Of a stretch of DNA of 30,530 bases, positions 7,761 to 14,942 are shown in pieces. Both the position numbers and the translations under genes were made by a program. Source of the DNA: CAYLHQ01 sp964628935 (GTDB taxonomy: Bacteria > Acidobacteriota > Polarisedimenticolia > Polarisedimenticolales > DASRJG01); assembly GCA_964628935.1 (NCBI GenBank), contig CAZVOE010000028.1:1-30530 (forward strand), given 5' to 3'. The notes below the pieces were generated by a model. The model made no database searches. It was given only the letters and a program-made list of their open reading frames with translations, and had not been told where the DNA came from. Every line of letters starts with the position of its first letter. Within the stretch, counting starts at the first letter, position 1.

Positions 7761-8542
7761 GCGACGCGGCACGCCGGCCCCTCGTGATCGGCAACTGGAA
7801 GATGAACCTGACGGGCCTCGAGGCCGACCGGCTCGCCGACGGGGTCGCCGCCGGCGTCGGCACGGGCCTCGCCCCGGAGATCGCCGTCGCCCCTCCCTTC
7901 CCCTACCTCGAGCGCGTCGTCGCACGCACGCGAGGGACCGCCGTCCGGGTCGCGGCGCAGGACGTCCACTGGGAATCGCACGGCGCGTTCACCGGCGCGG
8001 TCTCCCCGACGATGCTCGCGGACGTCGGGGTCTCGATCGTGATCGTCGGCCACTCCGAGCGCCGAATCCACTTTCGGGAGTCGGATGAGGACATCGCGAA
8101 GAAGGTGGCCGCGGCGGCCCGGGCGGGACTCGACGTCGTTCTGTGCGTCGGGGAAACCGAAGCCGAGCGCGACCGCGGCGACGCAGCCCGGGTCGTGGAA
8201 AGGCAGTTCCGGCTCGCCTTGGGCCGGCTCGAAGCGGATGCACTTTCGAGGTTGACCCTGGCCTACGAGCCCGTCTGGGCGATCGGCACCGGCAGGACGC
8301 CGACCGGGGAGGAGATTCGCGAGACCCACGGCTCGATCCGGGCGCTCGCCTCGGCGATCTCCTCGGCGTTCGGCGCCTCCGCGCGGATCCTCTACGGCGG
8401 TTCGGTCACGCCGGACAACGCGGGGGCGATCCTGACCCTACCCGATGTCGACGGCGCCCTCGTCGGGGGAGCGTCCCTGCGCGCCGACCGGTTCCTGGCG
8501 ATCGCACGGGCCGCCGTCTTGCCCGGCCCCTCGCCGGCGTGA
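7757..8542 (+). CDS. tpiA: Triosephosphate isomerase
   Basis: A 261-residue TIM-barrel enzyme that interconverts dihydroxyacetone phosphate and glyceraldehyde 3-phosphate. Seen are the substrate lysine motif IGNWKMN near residue 11, the catalytic histidine in IVGHSERR, the catalytic glutamate in AYEPVWAIGTG, the flexible loop just after it, and the phosphate-binding LYGGSV and LVGGASL segments. All key residues are present and the length is normal. The GTG at 7757 overlaps the pgk stop by four bases. SecG follows after 43 bases. Confidence 0.98.
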   Translation: MSDAARRPLVIGNWKMNLTGLEADRLADGVAAGVGTGLAPEIAVAPPFPYLERVVARTRGTAVRVAAQDVHWESHGAFTGAVSPTMLADVGVSIVIVGHSERRIHFRESDEDIAKKVAAAARAGLDVVLCVGETEAERDRGDAARVVERQFRLALGRLEADALSRLTLAYEPVWAIGTGRTPTGEEIRETHGSIRALASAISSAFGASARILYGGSVTPDNAGAILTLPDVDGALVGGASLRADRFLAIARAAVLPGPSPA

Positions 8543-8585
8543 TAGCGTCTTCGGGTTTCGCGTTGGCCCATTCGGAGTTCGTACC

Positions 8586-8933
8586 ATGGTGGTCTTGTTC
8601 ACGATCCTGCACATCATCGTCGCGGTGATTCTCGTGCTCGTCGTGCTCCTGCAGACGGGCAAGAGGGCGGACCTCGCCGGAGCGTTCGGCGGAGGCGGCA
8701 GCCAGACCGCCTTTGGGGCCCGGGGGGCCGCGTCCGTCCTGTCGCGGATCACGACGTGGGCGGCGGTGATCTTCATGATCACCTCTCTCGGTCTCTCGAT
8801 CCTCTCCTCCCGCTCTTTGGGGACAGGCGGCTCCGTCCTCGACGAGGTCGAGATTCCGGCGTCCTCCCCCCCGACGGCGCCCGCCGCCCCGGAGACCCCA
8901 GCTCCGGCTCCCGCGGACGAGGGCGCCCCCTGA
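8586..8933 (+). CDS. secG: Protein translocase subunit SecG
   Basis: A 115-residue protein with two membrane helices (about residues 2-20 and 52-72) separated by the conserved cytoplasmic loop LLQTGKRADLAGAFGGGGSQTAFG. SecG is a non-essential part of the SecYEG channel that aids preprotein passage. The C-terminal tail is Pro/Ala-rich and probably disordered, as in many SecG proteins. The ATG at 8586 follows GGAG by nine bases. Position after pgk-tpiA and before a tRNA-Leu gene matches an arrangement seen in many bacteria. Confidence 0.95.
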   Translation: MVVLFTILHIIVAVILVLVVLLQTGKRADLAGAFGGGGSQTAFGARGAASVLSRITTWAAVIFMITSLGLSILSSRSLGTGGSVLDEVEIPASSPPTAPAAPETPAPAPADEGAP

Positions 8934-8946
8934 TCCGGCGGCACGT

Positions 8947-8952
8947 TATACT
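8947..8952 (+). promoter_or_regulatory. -10 box for tRNA-Leu
   Basis: TATACT ends 16 bases before the mature 5' end of the tRNA, giving a pre-tRNA leader of roughly 9 bases. A good -35 box is not visible because that position falls in the end of secG. Transcription from the secG operon may also contribute. Confidence 0.5.
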
Positions 8953-8968
8953 GTCGGCGTTCCGGACT

Positions 8969-9055
8969 GCCGAAGTGGTGGAATTGGTAGACACACCATC
9001 TTGAGGGGGTGGCGCTCGCAAGGGCGTGGGGGTTCGAATCCCCCCTTCGGCACCA
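8969..9055 (+). tRNA. tRNA-Leu (GAG)
   Basis: A complete 87-base class II tRNA with encoded CCA. The acceptor arms GCCGAAG and CTTCGGC pair fully. The anticodon stem CCATC/GGTGG flanks loop TTGAGGG, placing GAG at 9003-9005. A long variable arm (9013-9027) follows, then the T arm GGGGG-TTCGAAT-CCCCC. GAG reads CTC and CTT; CTC is the dominant leucine codon of the neighbouring genes. No terminator is visible in the ten bases before the convergent pseudopilin gene. Confidence 0.98.
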
Positions 9056-9065
9056 GGCCCGGGAT

Positions 9066-9548
9066 TCACCAGTCCTTGTAGTAGGTTCCGTCGAGCGCCC
9101 GCAGCTCGCTCAGGCTGTAGACGTCGTAGACGTTCTCGCCCCCCCAGGAATCGCTGTCCCAGTCGTCCTGATAGGAGCGGAGCCCCCACTCGGCCGTTCC
9201 GGTGAAGGGGTCGACGGGAATCTTCGCGAGGAACCGTATCGTCTTCGGCTCGGGGGACTCGGGATCGCCGATCTCGACCCCCTCCACCAATTCCTCGAGC
9301 TCGAGGGGATAGCCCATCTGCTCGACGTCGGATTGCAGGATGAGGCCGCGATCGACGTACTCCTTGTAGCGATCGATCGCGGTTCGGATCGTCTCGAGCG
9401 ACATGCGGAGCTGCGCCTCGCGTCGTCGCTTCTCGTCCCACCGCGCGAGGGGCATCGCGGTGGCCACGAGGATCAGGAGGATTCCGGCGGCCGCGATCAG
9501 CTCGACGACCGTGAGCCCGCTTTCTCCTCGCCTGCCCGGGGCGCGCAT
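9066..9548 (-). CDS. Type II secretion/type IV pilus pseudopilin-like protein
   Basis: A 160-residue protein with a prepilin N terminus: a short basic leader, then G followed by LTVVELIAAAGILLILVATAMP. This is the prepilin peptidase site with the conserved Glu5 and the long hydrophobic assembly helix. The C-terminal half contains IPVDPFTGTAEWGLRSY and ENVYDVYS, resembling the GspG/T2SSG beta domain and its calcium-site region. It would be processed at the inner membrane and assembled into a pseudopilus or pilus. No other secretion genes are adjacent, so the machine it serves is encoded elsewhere. GGGAGG upstream supports the ATG at 9548. It lies 54 bases after the PBP gene and may be the last gene of that operon. 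Confidence 0.88.
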   Translation of the reverse strand: MRAPGRRGESGLTVVELIAAAGILLILVATAMPLARWDEKRRREAQLRMSLETIRTAIDRYKEYVDRGLILQSDVEQMGYPLELEELVEGVEIGDPESPEPKTIRFLAKIPVDPFTGTAEWGLRSYQDDWDSDSWGGENVYDVYSLSELRALDGTYYKDW

Positions 9549-9602
9549 CGGCCGGTCCCTCCTCCCTTCCTTACGTCGGGCGGCGCCCCCGCGTCTAGCC
9601 GC

Positions 9603-11933
9603 TCAGTCGCCGCGGCCGAAAAGGCGGCGGAACCACCGCATGAGGCGGCGCTCGTGCAGGGGACACGGGTCGGTCGGCTCGGTGCCGGCGACGAACACCT
9701 CCTCCACCGACTCCGGGCAGGCGCCTCCCGCGAGTCCTCCGCTCGCCGGATCGACGGTCGCGCGCACGACGTCCCCGGGCATTTCGAAGCCGGCGCCCGA
9801 GGTTCGGTACCGTGCCGCACGCATCACGTCGACCCAGATCGGGAGCGCGGCGCTCGCGCCCGTGAACCCCGTCCTTGCGCCGTCGTCGAACCCGACCCAT
9901 ACGAGCACCAGGATTTCCGGCGTGAAGCCGACGAACCACGCGTCGCGCTCGTCGTCCGTCGTCCCCGTCTTTCCGGCCCCGTCCCCCGCGAACCCGAGCG
10001 CCCGTGCCGAGGCGGCCGTGCCGCGATCGAGAACCCCCCGCAGCATGTCGGTCAGGACGTACGCCACGCCGGGACTGAGGACCCGGGCGGCCCCTGCCGC
10101 CGCGTTCGCGCGGGACCCGAATGCGGGCCCGGATTCCCGGACGATCCGGACCGGTCGTCGTATCCCGCCCGACGCGATCGTGGCGAAGGCCCGGGCGAGC
10201 TCGAGCGGCGTGACCTCCTGCGCCCCGAGAGCGAGTGAAGGGAGGGGGGAGAGTTCGCTCTCGATCCCGCACCTTGCAGCCGCCTCGACGACGCGATCGA
10301 GCCCGATCGCGTGGGCGAGGCGGGCCGTGGGGACGTTGCGGGATTCCTCGAGGGCGAGGCGAGCGGAGATCGGGCCCAGGAACTCCCGGTCGTAGTTTTC
10401 GGGGCGCCAGACCTTCCCCCCCGACGGGATTTCGAACGGCTCGTCCTCGAGAACGCTCGCAGGGGTGATCCCGCGAACGTCCCCGTCCACGCGAGCCTCG
10501 AGCCCGGCGAGAAAGACGAACGGCTTGAAGCAGGACCCGGGTTGGCGCCTCGCCTGCACGGCGCGGTTGAACTGGCTCACGCGGTAGTCGCGTCCGCCGA
10601 CCATCGCGAGGACGCTCCCATCGCGCGGGTCGAGGGCGAGGACGGCGCCCTCGAGCCGAACGCCGGGGCGCGGCGATCCGAGTCGGTCGAGGCCTCGCGC
10701 GAGGGCAGCCTCCGCCGCCTCCTGCAGGGTCGGGTCGAGGCTCGTGCGCACGTCGATTCCTTCCCGACTGAGTCGGCGCACGTCGATCGTGCGGGCCAGC
10801 TCGGAGCGGAGCCAGTCGACCGCGTAGGGCGCGCGGAGCGACTGGGAGCCCCGCTCCGACAACCGGATCGTCGTTCGCTTCGCTCGCTGCGCGACGTCGG
10901 CGTCGAGCCAGCCGCGCTCGACCATCGCGTCGAGGACCTGATCGCGGCGCTCGCGCGCCCGTTCCGGGTGGCGGAACGGGTTGTACCCGCCGGGGTTCCG
11001 AATCAGCCCCGCGAGGGTCGCCCACTCGGCCGGCCCGAGGTCGCGAAGCGACCTGCCGAAAAAGTGGAGGGCGGCCGCCTCCGCACCGCAGATCGCGACG
11101 GGACCGCGCTGACCGAGGTACACCTCGTTCAGGTACGCTTCGAGGATCCGGTCCTTCGGGTAACGCAGGTCGAGGAGCACCGACATCGCGACCTCGCGGA
11201 GCTTCCGGCGGAACGTCCGCTCCTGGCCGAGATAGAGGTTCTTGACCGTTTGTTGGGTGATCGTGCTGCCGCCCTGGACGATCCGTCCGCTTCTCAAGTT
11301 GGCGAAGGAGGCGCGGAGGATCGCGAGGGGATCGAAACCGGGGTGCGAATAGAAGCGGGCGTCCTCCGCGGCGAGGACGGCGTGGACGAACCCCTCGGGG
11401 ACGTCGCCGAGCGCGACGAGCACCCGTTCTTCCTGGCGAGCACCGAAGATCCGCGCGAGGAGCTCGGGCTCCAGATCGACCGAGTCGAGCCGCCGCCCCG
11501 CGGCGTCGGAGAGCCGGGAAAGTCCCCCCGGCGCGAACTCGAATCGGACGCGGCGCTCGGGAAGCCGGACTCCGCCTGCGTCGAAGGAACGAAGCCTCAC
11601 GTCCCAGCGGGATCCCGCTCGGGCGTATTCCCCCGGGGCGGCAGGGGGACCCGGTACCTCCACGTAGCCGGACCGGCGCAGACGGCCTTCGAGGACTTCG
11701 GGCGTCAGCGGGCCCGGGCTCCGGACGCGAAACGTGTCGGACCAGATCCGCGAGGGGACGTCCCAGAGCCTCCCCTCGAACGCGAGGGAGAGATCGACCC
11801 AGAGAACGAGGACACCGCCCGCCGTCGCGACGCCCACCGGGAGCGCGACCCCGAGCAGGAATGCCCGAACCCATCCGCCTCGCGACCGCCGACCGCTCCG
11901 GGAGGGAGGGCGCTCCTTCGTTCCCGAGGGCAT
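9603..11933 (-). CDS. Class A penicillin-binding protein, PBP1B type
   Basis: A 776-residue bifunctional peptidoglycan synthase. Order of parts: basic cytoplasmic tail; membrane anchor (about 24-46); a UB2H-like region (about 72-150); glycosyltransferase family 51 (about 165-340) with catalytic Glu190 in AAEDARFYSHPG and GGSTITQQTVKN at 221-232; transpeptidase (about 400-720) with Ser467 in SCFK, SRN at 531-533 and KTGT at 655-658. All catalytic motifs are intact. UB2H is the segment of E. coli PBP1B that binds the lipoprotein activator LpoB, so this is nearer to PBP1B than to PBP1A; no LpoB candidate is obvious here. It starts 22 bases after the HU gene and no clear Shine-Dalgarno is visible before the ATG at 11933. 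Confidence 0.93.
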   Translation of the reverse strand: MPSGTKERPPSRSGRRSRGGWVRAFLLGVALPVGVATAGGVLVLWVDLSLAFEGRLWDVPSRIWSDTFRVRSPGPLTPEVLEGRLRRSGYVEVPGPPAAPGEYARAGSRWDVRLRSFDAGGVRLPERRVRFEFAPGGLSRLSDAAGRRLDSVDLEPELLARIFGARQEERVLVALGDVPEGFVHAVLAAEDARFYSHPGFDPLAILRASFANLRSGRIVQGGSTITQQTVKNLYLGQERTFRRKLREVAMSVLLDLRYPKDRILEAYLNEVYLGQRGPVAICGAEAAALHFFGRSLRDLGPAEWATLAGLIRNPGGYNPFRHPERARERRDQVLDAMVERGWLDADVAQRAKRTTIRLSERGSQSLRAPYAVDWLRSELARTIDVRRLSREGIDVRTSLDPTLQEAAEAALARGLDRLGSPRPGVRLEGAVLALDPRDGSVLAMVGGRDYRVSQFNRAVQARRQPGSCFKPFVFLAGLEARVDGDVRGITPASVLEDEPFEIPSGGKVWRPENYDREFLGPISARLALEESRNVPTARLAHAIGLDRVVEAAARCGIESELSPLPSLALGAQEVTPLELARAFATIASGGIRRPVRIVRESGPAFGSRANAAAGAARVLSPGVAYVLTDMLRGVLDRGTAASARALGFAGDGAGKTGTTDDERDAWFVGFTPEILVLVWVGFDDGARTGFTGASAALPIWVDVMRAARYRTSGAGFEMPGDVVRATVDPASGGLAGGACPESVEEVFVAGTEPTDPCPLHERRLMRWFRRLFGRGD

Positions 11934-11955
11934 CGCGTCGGGTCCGGCCGCGGGG

Positions 11956-12249
11956 TCAGCCGCGCACGGACTCCTTGAGCGGTTTCCCCGCCTTGAACGC
12001 CGGTGCGCGTGTGGCCGGAATGTTCATTTCCTCTCCCGTGTGGGGATTCCGAGCCGAGCGCGCTTTCCGGGGCCTCGCTTCGAACGTGCCGAAGCCGCTG
12101 ATCGCCACCTTCCCGCCCGCGCAGAGCTCCTCGGCGATCAGCCCGATCGTCGGGTCGGGATCGAAGATGGCGTCCATCACCTCCCGCGCCTTCTGTGGGG
12201 GCAGGCCCGTACGCTGGGCAACCTTCTCCGTCAGTTCCGCCTTGTTCAC
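11956..12249 (-). CDS. HU/IHF-family DNA-binding protein
   Basis: A 97-residue histone-like protein. The N-terminal helices begin MNKAELTEKVAQRTGL; the family signature runs through VAISGFGTFEARPRKAR, and the beta-arm carries RNPHTGEEMNIPA with the intercalating proline region, ending in AFKAGKPLKESV. It would bind and bend DNA as a dimer in the nucleoid. It is slightly longer than a typical 90-residue HU because of a small insertion in the helical part (IFDPDPTIGLIAEELC). The GTG at 12249 has GGAGGG seven bases upstream. It is the middle gene of a minus-strand operon. Confidence 0.93.
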   Translation of the reverse strand: MNKAELTEKVAQRTGLPPQKAREVMDAIFDPDPTIGLIAEELCAGGKVAISGFGTFEARPRKARSARNPHTGEEMNIPATRAPAFKAGKPLKESVRG

Positions 12250-12267
12250 GATTCCCTCCTCGACGCG

Positions 12268-12666
12268 TCAGGGGACCCAGCGAATCTCCTTGAGCGAGTC
12301 CCGGACGACGAAAATCCGGTCGTTGTTGTCCTGCTCGTCGACCGGGTAGAAGAAAAAGCCCTGATCGGTCTCCTCCCCCTGGCCGACGGTGCCCCACATC
12401 GTCTCTCCGTCCTGAAAGGTCAGGATCGCCTTGCGTCCCTGCTCGCGGATCCGATCGAACGAACGCCGGGCGACGAAGTCCCGGTTTCCGAGGTAATCCT
12501 TGACGTAAAAAAGGGCCTTCATCTCCCCCACGCGGATTCGTACCGGGACCCCACCTCCCTCCGCCGGAAGGAGATGGAAATCGGAACGGTCGGGCTCGAA
12601 ATCGAGGGTGATCCCCTTGTGGATCGTCCCCCCGACCATGTGGACGACGATTTTCTTCTCTTCCAT
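12268..12666 (-). CDS. Conserved-looking small cytoplasmic protein, function unknown
   Basis: A 132-residue, probably all-beta soluble protein without signal peptide or membrane helix. It begins VVVHMVGGTIHKGITLDFEP and continues with FHLLPAEGGG, then MKALFYVKDYLGN, FQDGETMWGTV and GFFFYPVD. The pattern of a surface sequence followed by 'the effect of changing it' resembles small PilZ- or Sm-like beta barrels found beside HU genes, but I do not recognise the family with certainty. GGGAGG upstream supports the ATG at 12666. It heads the operon with HU and PBP1B and has its own promoter. The highly aromatic C-terminal half is typical of a well-folded domain. Confidence 0.8.
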   Translation of the reverse strand: MEEKKIVVHMVGGTIHKGITLDFEPDRSDFHLLPAEGGGVPVRIRVGEMKALFYVKDYLGNRDFVARRSFDRIREQGRKAILTFQDGETMWGTVGQGEETDQGFFFYPVDEQDNNDRIFVVRDSLKEIRWVP

Positions 12667-12702
12667 CCCGACCTCCCGACCCTCCGGACCGAAACGGGCG
12701 GC

Positions 12703-12731
12703 ATCCTAACCCCGCATGCCCTGGGGAGCAA
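12703..12731 (-). promoter_or_regulatory. Promoter for the 12666-HU-PBP1B operon
   Basis: Minus strand: TTGCTC (12731-12726), 17-base spacer, TAGGAT (12708-12703). The expected leader is about 30 bases and contains the Shine-Dalgarno. It lies back to back with the plus-strand promoter of the HAMP gene. Confidence 0.55.
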
Positions 12732-12770
12732 TCTCTTCGGAAAATTCCACCTTGTGCCCCGGTGCGGGCC

Positions 12771-12798
12771 TTGACCCCGTAGGGGGGCCGCCTATCAT
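12771..12798 (+). promoter_or_regulatory. Promoter for the HAMP-domain gene
   Basis: Plus strand: TTGACC (12771-12776), 16-base spacer, TATCAT (12793-12798). Transcription should start near 12805, leaving a short leader that holds GAGGAGG just before the ATG at 12819. Confidence 0.65.
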
Positions 12799-12818
12799 CT
12801 GCCGTCGAGGAGGGATCG

Positions 12819-13394
12819 ATGGTCGATTCCGGAAGCGCCCCGGGATCCGTCCGCGGCCCGCATCGGGAACCCCCGCGCCCCCGCTTCCGCCGGCGGCGGT
12901 TCCTCGTGGATCCCGGCCATCAGGTCCGGGTCGGGATCGCGGCCGTGGCCATCACCCTCGTCCTCTTGCTTCTTCTCGACGCGAGCCTGTGGGTCGGCGG
13001 CCGGGGGGGCGGCGGCGAGGGGACCGGGGCACATCGGGGACTCGAAGCCGCTCTCGTGGCGGCGGGCTCGCTCGTCTTCCTGGCGGGCGTTTTCATCGTC
13101 AGCGTCCTCGAAACCCACCGGACGGCGGGGGCGGCGCACAGCCTCCGAACCACGATGGACCGGTTTCGGGAAGGCGACGTCACGGCCCGGGCGAAGCTGA
13201 GGCGCGGGGACCATCTCCAGGAGGTCGCGGGGGCGTTCAACGCGCTCGCCGGAGCATTGCACGAAAAGAGCCGGAGGGAAACCGCGCGCCTCGAGACGAT
13301 CGTGGCGCTGCTTTCGACCGATCCCGGCGAGGCGGAGCGCCGACTGCGCGAATTGGTCGAGGAGCGTCGCCGGGCGAGCGGGACCGGAGGGTGA
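12819..13394 (+). CDS. Membrane protein with a HAMP domain and no output domain
   Basis: A 191-residue protein: an Arg/Pro-rich cytoplasmic tail (1-35), a first membrane helix (about 38-55), a short Gly-rich periplasmic loop of about 18 residues, a second helix (about 72-93), then a HAMP-like region (about 98-150). The HAMP connector pattern is visible as FREGDVTARAKLRRGDHLQEVAGAFNAL, followed by a charged coiled coil. Normal receptors have a large sensor loop and a kinase, cyclase or MCP output; both are missing. It may be a membrane adaptor or a stripped receptor. A good promoter and a strong ribosome-binding site show it is expressed. It converges on queC with 10 bases between the stops. 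Confidence 0.8.
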   Translation: MVDSGSAPGSVRGPHREPPRPRFRRRRFLVDPGHQVRVGIAAVAITLVLLLLLDASLWVGGRGGGGEGTGAHRGLEAALVAAGSLVFLAGVFIVSVLETHRTAGAAHSLRTTMDRFREGDVTARAKLRRGDHLQEVAGAFNALAGALHEKSRRETARLETIVALLSTDPGEAERRLRELVEERRRASGTGG

Positions 13395-13404
13395 CCCTGC
13401 GCCC

Positions 13405-14097
13405 TCACGGCGGCCCCGAGAGGGCCGGATCGGGGATCCCCGCTTCGCGGAACCCCTTCGCGCGGAGGACGCAAGCGTCGCAGGCCCCGCACGGCCGACC
13501 CCGGCGATCCGCCTGGTAGCACGACACGGTCCGCGCGATCGGCACGCCGAGGTCGAGGGCGAGCCGGACGATCTCCCCCTTTGTTCTCCGAAGGAGCGGC
13601 GCCCGGATTTCGAATCCTCCACCCGTGGCGCCACGTCGCGTCCCGGCGCGGGCGAGGGCGGCGAACGCGTCGAGAAACTGCGGCCTGCAGTCCGGGTACC
13701 CGCTGAAATCGACGGCGTTCGCCCCGATCCACAGGGAGCCGGCACCGAGGACTTCGGCCCACGCGAGCGCCAGGGAGAGGAACACCGTGTTCCGCGCGGG
13801 GACGTAGGTGACCGGAACCCCTTCGCCCATCTCCGCCTCGGGGCGGCCGGTCGGAACCGGAACGGACCGGTCCGTGAGCGCCGACCCCGCAAGGAACGAG
13901 AGGTCGAGGTCAACCGTACGGTGAGACGCGACGCCGAGGATTCGAGCGATCTCCCCCGCGCGCTCGACTTCGATCCCGTGGCGCTGGCCGTAACGGATCG
14001 TGAGGGCGTGCGCCGGGGGAGCCTCACGAAGTGCGAGGGCGAGGGTCGTGGCGGAATCGAGTCCGCCCGAAAGGAGCACGACCGATCCTCCGCTCAC
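13405..14097 (-). CDS. queC: 7-cyano-7-deazaguanine synthase
   Basis: A 230-residue protein of normal QueC length. QueC converts 7-carboxy-7-deazaguanine to preQ0 using ATP and ammonia, on the route to queuosine in tRNA. Visible are the PP-loop SGGLDSATT at about residues 9-17, YGQRHGIEVERA, the segment VPARNTVFLSLALAWAE, and the C-terminal zinc site with four cysteines (SCYQ, then CGACDAC). The GTG at 14097 overlaps the queE stop by four bases, so the two enzymes of consecutive pathway steps are translationally coupled. Confidence 0.96.
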   Translation of the reverse strand: MSGGSVVLLSGGLDSATTLALALREAPPAHALTIRYGQRHGIEVERAGEIARILGVASHRTVDLDLSFLAGSALTDRSVPVPTGRPEAEMGEGVPVTYVPARNTVFLSLALAWAEVLGAGSLWIGANAVDFSGYPDCRPQFLDAFAALARAGTRRGATGGGFEIRAPLLRRTKGEIVRLALDLGVPIARTVSCYQADRRGRPCGACDACVLRAKGFREAGIPDPALSGPP

Positions 14098-14732
14098 ACT
14101 CCGCGCTCCACGCCGGGCCAGAGGATCTTGTGCATTTGGACTTGGACACGCACCGGCAGTCGGTCCTCGAGAATCCAGCGCGCGAGCACCCCGGGATCGA
14201 GCCGTCCGTGGACGGCCGAAAACAAGACCGGCGCTCGCTCCGCGAGACCGCGCTCCATGACCCTCGCGCGGGCCCATTCGTAGTCCTCCCGTCCGGCGAT
14301 CACGAACTTCAACTCGTCCCCCGGCCGGAGCCGGTCGAGATTCTCCCAGCGATTCCTGCCGCTCTCCCCGCTTCCCGGACACTTGACGTCGACGATCCGT
14401 TTGACGCCCGCGGGGACCTCCTCGATCGGGAGGCTACCGCCGGTCTCGAGAAGGACTTCGTACCCCTCCTCGACGAGTCGCGTGAGCAGCGGGATCGCCT
14501 CCGCCTGGGCGAGCGGCTCCCCACCCGTGACCTCGACGAGCCGGCATCCGAACTTTCGGATCGAGTCGAGGATTTCCTCGATGCTCAAGGGGGCACCGCC
14601 GTGGAAGGCGTAGGCCGTGTCGCACCAGACGCAGCGGAGGTTGCAACCGGTCAGTCGAACGAAGGCGCAGGGCCGCCCCGCGTGGGTCGATTCGCCTTGG
14701 ATCGAGTGGAAGATCTCCGTCACCCGGAGCAC
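14094..14732 (-). CDS. queE: 7-carboxy-7-deazaguanine synthase
   Basis: A 212-residue radical SAM enzyme that ring-contracts 6-carboxytetrahydropterin to 7-carboxy-7-deazaguanine, the step before QueC. Seen are EIFHSIQGEST near the N terminus, the [4Fe-4S] motif CNLRCVWC (C-x3-C-x2-C) at about 30-37, and the SAM-binding VTGGEPLAQ. A long C-terminal part is typical of the larger QueE forms. The GTG at 14732 lies exactly six bases after a TAAGAT box, so the transcript is probably leaderless; an in-frame GTG at 14723 is an alternative start. It is followed by queC in a coupled pair; queD and queF are not in the window. Confidence 0.95.
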   Translation of the reverse strand: MLRVTEIFHSIQGESTHAGRPCAFVRLTGCNLRCVWCDTAYAFHGGAPLSIEEILDSIRKFGCRLVEVTGGEPLAQAEAIPLLTRLVEEGYEVLLETGGSLPIEEVPAGVKRIVDVKCPGSGESGRNRWENLDRLRPGDELKFVIAGREDYEWARARVMERGLAERAPVLFSAVHGRLDPGVLARWILEDRLPVRVQVQMHKILWPGVERGV

Positions 14733-14738
14733 GGGGTC

Positions 14739-14744
14739 ATCTTA
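14739..14744 (-). promoter_or_regulatory. -10 box predicting a leaderless queE mRNA
   Basis: TAAGAT on the minus strand, preceded by TG, is followed by six bases and then the GTG start at 14732. Transcription would begin at the start codon. No convincing -35 box is present at 16-18 bases. Confidence 0.5.
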
Positions 14745-14942
14745 CAGGAAGAGTTGAGGACGCCACTCGGCATCTCCGGTGACAAGAATGGTCACGCGGG
14801 GGCACGAATTCGCGTCCCCGATCCGACGCCTCCCCTTCGAAGCCCCGACCGGTCAACGAGTTACGAATTCGTTTCGCGAGCGGGTCGGGGGCACGCGCCT
14901 TGCTCCGCATCGGGATGGCGGCCGTTGACCGCGGGAGGCGGC
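14745..14942 (+). promoter_or_regulatory. Divergent gap with operator-like repeats before the GGDEF gene
   Basis: No gene is seen here. ACGAATTCG occurs twice (14804-14812 and 14863-14871, 59 bases apart); the second copy is the 10-base palindrome ACGAATTCGT. A GTGAC-7-GTCAC dyad is at 14779-14795. These are candidate regulator sites for the cyclase gene or queE. A GGGAGG Shine-Dalgarno is at 14933-14938. A clear plus-strand promoter was not found. Confidence 0.35.

Noticed and set aside
13380..13404. GAGGG/CCCTC inverted repeat between the HAMP gene and queC as a terminator
   Set aside because: Only five pairs and no T run on either strand.
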